A stretch of 64,000 nucleotides of DNA from positions 110,960,499 through 111,024,498 of the forward strand of contig CM050446.2 of the NCBI GenBank assembly GCA_027563935.2, in the 5' to 3' direction. Shown here piece after piece: positions 23,966 to 34,800 of the stretch. Position 1 is the first letter of the stretch, and every line of letters begins with the position of its first letter. The stretch comes from Costus lasius (Eukaryota > Streptophyta > Magnoliopsida > Zingiberales > Costaceae). The notes below the pieces were generated by a model that saw only the letters and a list, made by a program, of their open reading frames with translations, had not been told where the DNA came from and made no database searches. Made by a program: the position numbers and the translations under genes.

Positions 23966-24661
23966 GCAGCATCTGCTCCGAAGACTTTGTTCCTTTGGTG
24001 AACGACTTCTCCAACGGCGTGGGCACGGTTGCAAGCAGGATCGAGTGGATGGCGTAGGTGACTCGGCAAGAGGAGATCGAGTTCGGCGTTGGAAGCAAAG
24101 GCGAGCCACGCCTCTGTCCTATAAAATGTTCGACAAGCAGACGAAGCAGGGGGGAGATCTAGAGAGCGAGAGAAGAGGCTCCGAGAGCCAGCATTGAGAG
24201 AGAGTGGTGAGACTCTATTCTGAGAGTTTTCTATCACCAGCGGGCAACGACAAGAGTGAGAGAGAGGTCGACGATGAGTGTGCATCGTCGACGAAAGGCA
24301 AGAGGGTTTTTGTACTCTATTTATGCAAGGAATAAAGGAAGAGTTTTCCCCTGCAACTGCTCTTCTTCTCTGGCGAGATCTATGTCTATGTGCGATCTCC
24401 TTCCGACATCTATACCATCGCGTCGACAAGAATCCAGCAAAACGAGGAAGCTTCTTCCCTGCCGCACGCCGAGATCCTCCTCTGTTCCTTCTCCGGCAAC
24501 AACAGCGTTCACTGGGAGCGGTGTTCAAAATGAGGCAAATCAGCGTGAGTCAACACATTGGGTGCAGTCAAAATCAAATTCGGAATTGGAATTTTGATTT
24601 TTGGCATGCAAACAGAGGTAAGACGGCTGACGTGAAGGCTACCTGGAAATAGGGTGTGACA
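23966..24661 (+). mobile_element. Right part of the GC-rich solo-LTR-like segment
   Basis: Continues 16,753-16,937 after removal of Copia-1 and its duplicated TTTCA. A TATA-like CCTATAAAATG near 24,118 and a candidate end GGTGTGACA fit a plus-strand LTR. The longest open frame (194 codons, minus, 23,944-24,528) runs across the Copia-1 junction and is arginine and serine rich, so it is not a gene. The family is unknown. Confidence 0.35.
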
Positions 24662-24815
24662 CTAGGCTCATAACCCATAGGTTCGAGGATCGAAATCTCG
24701 CTTTGCTATTATTGCATTTTTGAATTCTACAAAATAAAATTTTAGATTAAATTTCTTTTCATATTGATGTTTTACGTTTCTAAAGATGACATTGAATAAT
24801 CTTACTTTTCTACAA
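24662..24815 (+). repeat. tRNA-iMet-derived satellite, block 3 (fragment)
   Basis: Part of an M5-type monomer: the anticodon arm GGCTCATAACCC, then GGTTCGAGGATCGAAATCTCGC (T-arm with an intact GGATCGAAA core) and its AT-rich spacer. It joins in type to block 4, which resumes at CATAACACAGAGG, with about 45 bp of satellite lost at the Copia-2 insertion. Confidence 0.8.
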
Positions 24816-24924
24816 TAATTATTATGGATTCTTGAGGTACGCTTCCGCTAGAGTTTCTCTTTTCTCAATGTTTAACATATCATCATGTTGTGTTTCATAG
24901 TCACAACCTTTAGTCGATCCAACA
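24816..24924 (+). repeat. Remnant of Copia-2 5' LTR
   Basis: AATTATTATGGATTCTTGAGGTACGC through CGATCCAACA matches the last part of the LTR at 31,318-31,807 with a few substitutions. The first 380 bp or so of the LTR and some neighbouring satellite are missing. Confidence 0.85.
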
Positions 24925-24926
24925 AT

Positions 24927-24938
24927 TGGCATCAGAGC
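24927..24938 (+). other. Copia-2 primer-binding site (iMet type)
   Basis: TGGCATCAGAGC lies two bases after the LTR end and differs at one position from the canonical TGGTATCAGAGC. Confidence 0.8.
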
Positions 24939-26497
24939 AGGTTTTATGTTGATTCATTGAGAAAATTTTGAAGATATTTATTCAAATCATTATAGTTTGA
25001 TCCCTTACCCTCTATTTCCTTGGAGGGAAGGAAAACTATAAAGAATGAAAAACTGCAAGAAAAGAAAACTCTAGTGAAAGAAAAAATCCATATCTTGTTT
25101 CCTTCGAAGGAAGGAAAAGAAGAAGGAAAATTAATTTCGAAGGACGAGTGAAGTGGCGTCGTGTTTTCTCCAACTTTTCCGTCCGATTCGGGCGAAAAAG
25201 TTTTGGAGGAAAAGATACAAAATTTTCCATCCACTTTTCAACTTAAATTTTTCCTTCCACCCAAGGAAACAGCGAAAAATTTATTTTTCTTTCTTTTCCC
25301 TCTAGTTTTCCTCCCAAAAAAAAAAAAAAAAACAGACCCTTAATGTTTTTATCGCATGCTTTGTATTTTTCTTGTTGTCGGCATTCGATATGAGGTTTTT
25401 GCCGTGTTATGCTTTTGCACTAAATTTATTTGGTATGGCAATCTCTCGTCGACATTCGTCGCCGACATCAGAATAAAAAAAACAATCGGCAGCGAGATTT
25501 CTTAGCATTAGATTTTCGATTTTTTGCTCAACGTCATCGCTGACGTCAATCAAAAATCGCATTCGATTTTGGCTTCTCTTCTGTCGCTTATGTCGTCGCT
25601 GGCGTCATCTTCAACCGTCGCTGTGTTCCGTCGTCTTCAGATCAAAGCGAGTGCTTTTGCCCTATTTTCAGTCAGCGGCAAGCTTCGGGGCGTTTGCCCT
25701 AACCATCGCTGATGAATCAGTCATTGTCGTCACCAATTCCTTCATCGTTTTTCGACCGGTCTACGAATCTACGCTTCTGGTTTTTGATTCGTAGCGGCTG
25801 TGATTTCAGTGGCTATGGCGGAGACACTTAGGGCAAACGACGTGCAGATTCCCGGCGGCTTTCCTCCGAGGCCCCGACGATGTGCTGATCAGGTCGGCGA
25901 GGGTTGCTTCTTGCAGGCATGCGACGTTCGACAGAGTCGTCGTGCGGCAAAGCAGCACTCGGTGGAAGGGTCGCTTATGTTGCCGAATTTGTGCCTCGGG
26001 TGCAGCGTTTAGGGAAAGCGTCGAACTGGCTACAGCTTAGCAGGTCGGATCTAGTTCGGGGAGGTTTTGGGTTCGGATTCGTTTCTTAAGTGGATCTGGT
26101 CTTAACAGGTTTCGGGTCTGGCTATTGGGCTAGATCCGGGCTATTTTTTGTGCTTGCTGCCTGGGTCTAGCACCTGGGCCTAGCTTGTTGGGCTTGGGCT
26201 TAGGTTGTGCACTTCTGCTGTGCTGTGCATATGCAGTGCTGTTGCGTGCAAAAGGAAACTACTGTGCTGTTTCTGCTGTCTGGGCCTCGTTTGGACCCAG
26301 TCATTTGGGCTGCGTTTTCTGCTGTATGCAGAAGCACAGAATGCTATTTGGCTAACTGTGCAGTGCAGCTGCTGCCTATTGCAAATTTTCATAAAATCCA
26401 GGAATATAATTTTCTAATAATTTCAAACAATGGCATAATTATTCTTATTATTATCTCAATAATAAAAGTTTGACATTATGAAATATATTAATTGAAA

Positions 26498-26618
26498 CAA
26501 TATGACTACCAAAGTAGTGTATTGTGTAGGTTAATTTATTTTATATTGTTAAGATGGTGTGTATGTAATTCATGCGGGTATTAATCGGCCCAAAGAAAGG
26601 TTGATACTTGGCCGAATT
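26498..26618 (+). other. Two predicted RNA hairpins with CCAAAG loops
   Basis: Hairpin one pairs CAATA with TATTG and ACTAC with GTAGT around a CAAA loop. Hairpin two pairs GTATTAATC (26,578-26,586) with GGTTGATAC (26,599-26,607), with an outer AATTC/GAATT helix and GGCCCAAAG in the loop. The equivalent Copia-3 hairpin has ATATTAATC/GATTAATAT, a G-C to A-T double change that keeps the end pair. Function unknown. Confidence 0.55.
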
Positions 26619-26676
26619 ATGTGCACACATGTGGTAATAACATGTGATGATTATTTGGTTTTCTTATCAACATTAA

Positions 26677-27096
26677 GGGTCTGTTTGGCCCCGCTGTTAA
26701 TAGCTTTATAACTATGCTGCACTGTGCTATGCTGCACTATTTTTTACCGTCAAACTTTATAAATGTTTGGTTAATAGCTTTTTAACTGCTGTCAAAATTT
26801 AAAATAATAAATAAATATATTATTTTAAATTATTTAAAATAATAATATATTTTATTTTTCTTTAGTGTTAAAATTTTAAATTATTTAAAATAATAATACT
26901 TAAAATTATAAATAAAATAATATAAATTACTTTTTTGAAGAACCAGAAGCTGCAAAAGTATCAAATTGTTGCATTTCTAACTTCTGCTTTTTTGCTGCTT
27001 TTTTCTGCTTCTGCTTTTCATTACCAAATAGTTTTCTTTCTGCTTTCTGCTTAAAAGTTGATTAAAAGTAGCTTAAAAGCGGGGACAAACAGGCCC
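26677..27096. mobile_element. Tourist-like (PIF/Harbinger) MITE in Copia-2 leader
   Basis: A 420-bp element. Its terminal inverted repeats are GGGTCTGTTTGGCCCCGCT on the left and, as reverse complement of the right end, GGGCCTGTTTGTCCCCGCT. It is flanked by the 3-bp duplication TAA (26,674-26,676 and 27,097-27,099). It is AT-rich inside with no coding capacity. The TAA duplication suits PIF/Harbinger. It sits within the left arm of a leader hairpin. Confidence 0.82.
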
Positions 27097-27414
27097 TAAG
27101 TCGGTCCAAAGAAAGGCTTAGTGTTATATGAGACTTATTGTCAGTATTTGATTACTACAATGAGAGTACCACTTACAAGTTAATATGTATGTCCAAAGAT
27201 GAAATATTAATGTTGTGCTAGGTATCTTGTTATGCACCCATCATTGTTTGAATTTATTATTGGTTAATACTTGAATTTTAATTTAAGTATGATTTAGAAC
27301 TAATGTGAGTTTATTCAGCTATTAATTCTGCTTCCAGTATTACTACTAATATTAATTCCATTCTCATGCTGAATGACACAAATTTTAAAGCATGATAAGA
27401 GAATATTATCATTG

Positions 27415-28050
27415 TTCACGGAGTCATTGATCTAGACCTTGCGCTTAGGGTAGAACGTCCTACTAATCTTACTACTATAAGTTCATCTAATGATAAGAGG
27501 GAGTTGGAAAGATTGGACAATTCAAATAGCATGAGTCTTATGATCATTAAGCATGTCATACAAGAAGCATTTAGGGGCACACTACTAACAATCTCTCTAA
27601 GGTATAAAAGTAAAGGAAACATAAGAGAGCACATTATGAAAAAAATATCTCATCTTGCTTTAAAGTTAAAAGCACTTAAGTTAGAGTTGTCTGAAGACTT
27701 GCTCATGCATTTGGTTCTTATATCTCTTCCCACACAGTTTAATCAATTTAAGGTCAGTTATAACTACTAAAGGGAGAAATAGACTTTTAATAAGTTAATT
27801 TCTCCTTTTGTATAAGAAGAAGAGAGATTGAAGCAAGACAAGTCAATGAGTACTCATTTGACCTCTAGCTTAAAGCATATTAATAAATAAATAAATAAAT
27901 AAAAGGATAAAGAAACTGCAGTATGTACACTACAAAAGAAGCAAAAGAAGGAACAAACTCGGGTATTTATTTGTTTCTTCTGTAAAGGTGGTAGACATAC
28001 CAAAAAAAAGGACTGCACCAAGTATTATACTTGGCGTGCATAAAGAAATA
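27415..28050 (+). pseudogene. gag: Copia-2 gag remnant (UBN2 domain and CCHC knuckle)
   Basis: The frame open to 27,770 reads RLDNSNSMSLMIIKHVIQEAFRG then IREHIMKKISHLALKLKAL and LVLISLPTQFNQFKVSYN, the usual copia UBN2 gag signature. After a stop, a degenerate zinc knuckle CFFCKGGRHTKKKDC (about 27,970-28,015) has one extra residue, probably from a lengthened A run. A short AATA microsatellite lies at about 27,885-27,903. Non-functional. Confidence 0.75.
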
Positions 28051-28079
28051 TACACTTCTCACTTTGGTTTGTTTTGAAG

Positions 28080-30930
28080 ATAATTTAGCTAATGTACCTA
28101 AACACATCTAGTGGGTGGATTCGGTTGTCACTACCCACATAAGTGTTTATGCAAAGTTTCCTAAATTACTAAAAGTCAATTGATGATGAAAGATTCATCT
28201 ATGTGGGTAATAGCAAAACAATTGAAGTTCATGCAATAGTCATGTTTAGGTTATTATGTAAGACTAGTCACTATTTAGATTTGAATGAGACATTTGTTAT
28301 TCTGTCTCTTAGACAGAATTTAGTTTCTATCCCTATTTTGAACAAATCAGGATATTATTGTTCATTTGGGAATAGTAAATTTACTTTGTCTAAAGATTCA
28401 AATCTTATTAGTACCGGTCTATTAAGTTCTTTTAATAACCTTTATGTGCAATATACAATTGCTTCATTGAATGAAACCTTGCCTATATGTGGTACAAAGT
28501 GAAAATTAACAAATGAGAATTCTTCATGACACAAAAGATTAGGTCATATCTCTAGGCGGAGAATGGAAGGACTTGTGTCTAATAAAATTCTTGAGCCCTT
28601 TGATTTTACAGTTTTTTTTAAAAGGGGAAACAAACAAACATAAAGAAGAAATTGGGCGCCAACAGAACTTCAGACGTCTTAGAATTAATTTATACATATA
28701 TCTATTGTCCATTCCCTTCGGCTTCTTGAAATGGTCAATGATATTTCATTACATTCATAAACAATTACTCCAGATATGGCTACCTCTATCTTATTCATGA
28801 GAAGTCACAGTTATTGGACGTGTTCAAAAGTTTTAAGGCTAAAGTTGAAAAATCAACTTGGCAAGTCAATTAAGAGCGTCAGATCTGATCGTGGTAGTGA
28901 GTACTACGGTAGAGATGATGAATCAAGAGAACAAAATCCAGTTCTTTTTGCTAAATTCCTATAAGAAAGGCACTAAAGACTGTAGTTTACATCCTTAACA
29001 GAGTTCCAACTAAAACAACTAATAAAACCCCTTATGAGCTTTAGATAGGTAAGAGATCTAGTCTAAAGCATTTATGCACTTGGGGATGTCCAACTGAAGC
29101 AAGGTCTTACAGGCCAAATGAAAGAAAATTGGAGTCCAAAACTATTGGTTGCTATTTTATTAGTTATACTAAGAGGTCTAGGGGTTATAAGTTTTATAAT
29201 CCTACTGATAAATCTATTTTTGAGACGAGAATTGCTAAATTCTTTGAGGATGATGAGTTTGGGAGGGAAAATAATGAAGTTAAAAACTTTGTCTTTGAAG
29301 AAGAATTCATTACTCTTCCCTTGATCACTGGTGAGAATGATCAGATTTCAGTATCTGATATTCATGATATTCAATTTTCAGTTCCTGAGATTTCTGAACC
29401 AGTGAATTCAGATGAACCCTTGACTTAAATCAAGAAGTTATTACAGAAGAAAAAACTCATCAAACTCAAGAAGAAATGTCATTAAGAAGATCCACTAGAG
29501 AAAGAAGAAGTGCGATTCCAAATGATTATGTCGTATTTCTCAATGAACATGATATTGGAATGGTGAAGGATGATCCAATCAACTTTCACCAAGCCATAGA
29601 AAGTTCTAATTCTCAAAAGTGGATTGATGCTATGAATGAGGATTAAAGTCTATGATTGACAATGATGTTTGGGATCTTGAATCACTACCTGAAGGTGTGA
29701 AGCCCATTGGTTACAAATGAATATTTAAAACCAAGAGGGATTCAAAAGGTAGTGTTGAGAGATATAAAGCGCGTCTTGTTCCAAAAGGCTTTACCCAAAA
29801 GGAAGACATTGACTACAAAGAGACTTTCTCTCTGATATCATCGAAAGACTCTTTTAAAATTATTATGGCATTAATAGCTCATTTTGATCTTGAGCTACAG
29901 CAGATGGATGCAAAGACTGTGTTTCTGAATGGATACATTGAGGAAACGATATATATGGTGCAACCAGAAGGTTTTGTATCGAAAGATTCAAAATAACTAT
30001 TTTTCAAACTAAAGAAATTCATCTATGGACATAAGAAGGCTTCTCGTTAGTGGTATTATAAATTTCATCAAGTGGTCATCTCTTTTGGTTTTGAGATAAA
30101 TGTAGTAGATGACTATATATACCACAAGTTCAATGGGAGTAAATGTATTTTTTCTGGTTTTATATGTCCATGACATATTATTGTTGCTAAGAGAGACAAA
30201 TTTAGTCTCAAATAATGCCCCAAGAATAATTTTGAAACTAAAGAAATGCAAAAGATTCCTTATGCATCTACTATGGGGAGTCTAATGTATGCTCAGGTAG
30301 TACGCATCCGGATATTGCATACATTATTGGGATGCTTCCTAGATATCTAAGCAACCCAGGATTGGAGCATTGGATAGCAATAAAAAGGGTTCTGTAGTAT
30401 TTGTAGAAAACTAAAGATCATATGCTCACATACATAAAATCAGATCAACTAGAGATCATTGGGTATTCTGATTCTGATTTTGCTGGATGCCAAGATAGTC
30501 GCAGATCTACTTCGGGCTACATTTTCCTGCTAGCTGGAAGAGCTATTTACTGGAAAAGTGTTAAGCAGACACTTATAATTTCTTCCACTATGGCATTTAA
30601 ATTTGTAGCATGTTATGAGGGATCCAACCATGAGATATGGCTGCGAACTTTTATCACAGGACTACGCATTCTGGATAACATTGAAAGGCCACTAAAGTTA
30701 TTTTATGACAATAAATCTACAGTATTATATTCCAATAACAACAGGAGTTCGTCGAAGTCTAAGCACATTGACATTAAGTTCCTAATTGTTAAAGAAAGAG
30801 TTTAGAATGGTCAAATATCTATAGAACACATTGGTACAAACTCCATGATTGCGGATCCACTTACTAAAGGTTTACCACCTAAGGTCTTTCATGAGCACAC
30901 TACTCATATGGGTGTTATATCACTCAGTGA
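28080..30930 (+). pseudogene. pol: Copia-2 pol remnant (protease to RNase H)
   Basis: Protease reads WVDSVVTTHIS near 28,110 (the DSG core is altered). An integrase zinc-finger piece HKRLGHISRRRMEGLV is near 28,535, and the second integrase Asp piece IKSVRSDRGSEYYG near 28,870. RT pieces GSVERYKARLVPKGFTQKE and DLELQQMDAKTVFLNGYIEETIYM lie at 29,745-29,960. RNase H reads SDSDFAGCQDSRRSTSGYIFLL and ISSTMAFKFVACYE at 30,470-30,620. The C-terminus is IADPLTKGLPPKVFHEHT near 30,850. There are many stops, frameshifts and deletions, including loss of the YVDD core. Confidence 0.82.
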
Positions 30931-31317
30931 TATATCAGTTTAGTGGGAATTTATTTTTGGATTAAGGTGTATACATACTAAAGAATAAAGTTTTCAGTTT
31001 CACTTTGAACATAAAGTTTTTATTGATCTCATAAGGAATAAAGTTGGACCAGTTGGAGATAGGCATATTATGATCACATTACATGAAATTTCCTTGCTAC
31101 ACATCCATACATGATCTATGTCGTTGACTGTATTGACATACGTGACCATCATTCGGGCTAATCACGTTACATATTGTGATGAAGGCCACCTTTATCCTAT
31201 GTTAATATATTCATGGACCAGATTGATAGAGATAATTTCAGATAAAAGATAGCATTAAAGAGCTCATTAAGGTATGCAATTATATCAAGTAATATATATG
31301 TGGCCCAAGTGGGAGAT
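30931..31317 (+). other. Copia-2 3' untranslated region and polypurine tract
   Basis: Non-coding, ending in AAGTGGGAGAT directly before the 3' LTR. No other feature seen. Confidence 0.65.
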
Positions 31318-31807
31318 TGTTAAATCAATTAATGTGGACCACACATATATAAATTAATAATTGTATATGGCTATCTTAAATATTTTAGTCGTGCTAAAAT
31401 GATCAATGAAGTAATTAATTATTACAGCTTAATTATCTCAAATTTGTATGGAATATTATTATGTGTAGAGACTTAGGTTTTATTTCTATTTTTGTGATGG
31501 GTTAGAAATAGAAATAATATTAAATATGTTGTGGTCCCTACATGTGTGTGTTTCTTTAATTAATTAATGAGGAATTTTCTCTCCTTTCCCTATATATATA
31601 GGTGAGCCCCATCAAGAAGACTCTGACGACAAGTTTCTCTGAGCCTGAGAAATACAAAGTCTGTGGAAGACCAAGACAGGTTTCTCTTCTCAACTTCAGA
31701 ATTATTATGGATTCTTTAGGTACGCTTCCATTACAGTTTCTCTTTTCTCAATGTTTAACATATCATCATGTTGTGTTTCATAGTCACAACCTTTAGTCGA
31801 TCCAACA
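31318..31807 (+). repeat. 3' LTR of Copia-2
   Basis: A 490-bp LTR starting TGTTAAATCAATTAATG and ending CGATCCAACA. A TATA-like run TATATATATA at 31,591-31,600 is the likely promoter. Its last 109 bp match the 5' remnant. Confidence 0.88.
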
Positions 31808-34800
31808 CATAACACAGAGGTTCTCGAAATTGCTTTATGATATCATTGTGTTTTAATAATTCTTGAATTTTACAAAATAAAAATTTAGATTAAATTTATG
31901 ACATATTATTGTTTTTGTTTTATTTTGTTTGAAATATTTTTCTATTCTACAATATAAATATTTTGATTAAATTTATATGATATTGATGTTTTAATTTTAT
32001 AAAGAAGACAATGAATAATTTTACTTTGTTTATGTCTATGAGAGTGGCATAGCAAAAGTGTGGGTTGGCCATTACCCATAGGTTCTTGAAATCTTGCTCT
32101 GATATCATTGTGTTTTAAAAATTCATGAATTCTAGAAAATAAAAATTTAGGCTAAATCTCGCTCTGACCTATTTTAGTCAACAACTAATAGAGTGGCATA
32201 GTAGAAGTGTGGTGGGACCATAACCCACATGTTCGAGAGTTGAAACATCTTTATGATATCATTGAGTTTTAAGAATTCTTGAATTCTACTTAAAAAATTA
32301 GAATAAATTTCTAACATTTCTATGTTTTTGTTTTATAAGAGAACAATGAACAATCTTAAAATATTTTATGTTTATCGGAGTGGTGAAATCGAAGCATAGT
32401 AGGCTTTTAATCCACATGTTCAAGGATCAAAACTTTGTTCTAATATCATAGTGTTCTAAGAATTCTTGAATTCTACAAAATAAAAATTTATACTAAATTT
32501 CTAACACATCCATACTTTAGTTTTATAAGAGTTCTGCAGCAAAAGCATGGTGGGCCTATAACCCATAGGTCCTTTAATTGAAATCTTACTTTGATATTAT
32601 TGTGTTTTATGAAATTTTGAATTCTATGAAATAAAAATTTAGATTAAATTTATATCACATCAATGTTTTAGTTTTATATACGGACAAAAAGTATTATTAC
32701 TTTTGTTTATATCAATGAGAATGGTGTAGCAGAAGCCTAGGTGGCCCATAACCCAGAGGTCCTCAAAACCTCACTCTAATATCATTTTGTTTTAATAACT
32801 CTTGAATTATGTATTATAAAAATTTAGAATAAATTTGTGACATATACATGTTTTAGTTTTATAAGAGGACAATGAATATACATATTTTAGTTTACATCTA
32901 TTAGAGCTGTGCGATGGAAACGTGGCGAGCCCATGACACACAACTCCAAGAACTGAATCCTACCATAGATATCATTGTGTTTTAATAATTATTTATTTCT
33001 ACAAAAAAATATATGTATATACCAATTATCTATCATATGAATGTTTTTGTTTTATAAGATAACAATGAATAATTTTATTATAATTTATGTTAATCGTAGT
33101 ACCGTAATTGACTCATGTGGACCTAAGAACAACAAGTCTCGGGATCAAAATTTTGCTCTAATATTTTTGTGTTTTAAGAATTCATGAATTTTACAAAATA
33201 AAAATTTATACACAAATAGTCCTATTTTATTTTATCTCAAATTTTTTTTTTCAATTCTAAAAAATAAAAATTTAGTCTAAATTTCTAACAAGTCTCTATT
33301 TTAGTTTTGTTTTGTTTTTACAAGAGGACAGTGAATATGGACCTATTTTAGTATTTATTTGTTAGAGCAATAGAACAGAAGCATTGTGGGCCCATAAACC
33401 ACAAGTCCGAGAATTGAAACTTCTCGCTAATATCTTTGTGTTTTAAAAATTCTTGAATTCAACAATAAAAACATAGATTAAATTTCTAACACATTCATGT
33501 TTTTTTATATGAGAACAATTAGCAATCTTAGAATATTTTATGTTTATCATCGTTGTGTAACAGATGCATGGAGAGCATATAATCCATAGTTTTGAGGATC
33601 AAAACTTAACTCTGACATCATTGTGATTTAAGAATTTTGGAATTTTACAAAATAAACATTTAGACCAAATTTCTAACATATCCATGTTGTTGTTTCTTAA
33701 GAGAAAGAGGAATAGTTCTATTTTAAATTAATGCTATCAGAGTGGCGTAGCGGAAGCGTGGTGGGCCCATAACCCACAGGTCCGAGGATCAAAATCTTGC
33801 TCTGATATTATTATATTTTTTAAAATTTTTAATTCTACAAAATAAAAATTTAGATTAATCTTTTCATATTGATGTTTTACTTTTCATAAAGAAGACATTG
33901 AATAATCTTCTTTTATTTTAGATCTATGAGAGTGGCATAGCAAAAGCGTGGGGAGGCCATAACACAGAGGTTCTCGAAACTTCTCTATGATATCATTGTG
34001 TTTTAATAATTCTTGTATAAAAATTTTGATTAAATTTCTGATATATTCTTGTTTTTGTTTTATTGTGTATTAAAAATTTTTGTATTCTACAACATAAAAT
34101 TTTTGATTAAATTTATAAAATATTGATGTTTTAGTTTTATAAAGAAGACAATAAATAATCTTACTTTAGTTTATATCTATGAGAGTGGAGTAGCAGAAGC
34201 GTGGGTTGGCCCCTAGCCCATACGTTCTCAAAACCTCGCTCTGATATCATGTGTTTTAAAATTCTTGAATTCTAGGAAATAAAAATTTAGGTTAAATTTT
34301 TGACAATGCATGTTTTTGTTTTATAAGAGAACAATGAATAAACCTATTTTAGTCTACAACTAATAGAGCAGCATAGCGGAAGCGTGGTGGGCCCATAACC
34401 CACAAGTTCAAGAGTTGAAACATCTTTCTAATATCGTTGAGTTTTATGAATTCTTGAATTCTGCTAAAAAAATTTGAGTAAATTTCTCACATGTCCATGT
34501 TTTTGTTTTATCGTAGAACAATGAAGAATCTTAAAATATTTTATGTTTATCTGAGAGGTGCAACCGAAACATAGTAGGCTTTTAACCCACATATTCGAGG
34601 ATCAAAACTTTGTTCTAATATCATAGTGTTCGAAGAATTCTTCTATTCTACAAAATAAAAATTTAGACTAAATTTCTAACACATCCATAGTTTGGTTTTT
34701 TAAGAGTTGTGCAATAGAAGTATGGTGGGCCCATAACCCATAGGTTCTTGGATTGAAATCTTTGATATTATTGTGTTTTAAGAAATTTTGAATTCTACAA

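Larger units (their letters stand above)
24939..27414 (+). other. Copia-2 long leader with GC-rich module and CCAAAG hairpins
   Basis: About 2.1 kb without the MITE. The region 25,370-26,400 is relatively GC-rich (GTCGTCG words, then GGGCTTGGGC and GTGCTGTGC words). From about 26,090 to 26,620 it is clearly homologous to 46,130-46,620 in the leader of Copia-3. Downstream hairpins with a CCAAAG loop occur at 26,498-26,524, 26,567-26,618 and around the MITE (26,670-27,124). Short frames here are not conserved between the two elements. Confidence 0.6.
24816..31807 (+). mobile_element. Ty1/copia element Copia-2, 5'-truncated and decayed
   Basis: A complete 3' LTR (31,318-31,807) matches only its last 109 bp at 24,816-24,924, which is followed by an iMet-type PBS. 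The leader, a UBN2-type gag remnant, a CCHC knuckle and pol remnants follow in copia order, with many stops and frameshifts. It lies inside the satellite. Because the left end is deleted, no target duplication can be read. A 420-bp MITE is nested at 26,677-27,096. It is much more decayed in coding sequence than Copia-1. Confidence 0.87.

Noticed and set aside
23944..24528. 194-codon minus-strand frame
   Set aside because: It begins in non-LTR DNA and ends inside the Copia-1 LTR, so it spans an insertion junction; no domain.
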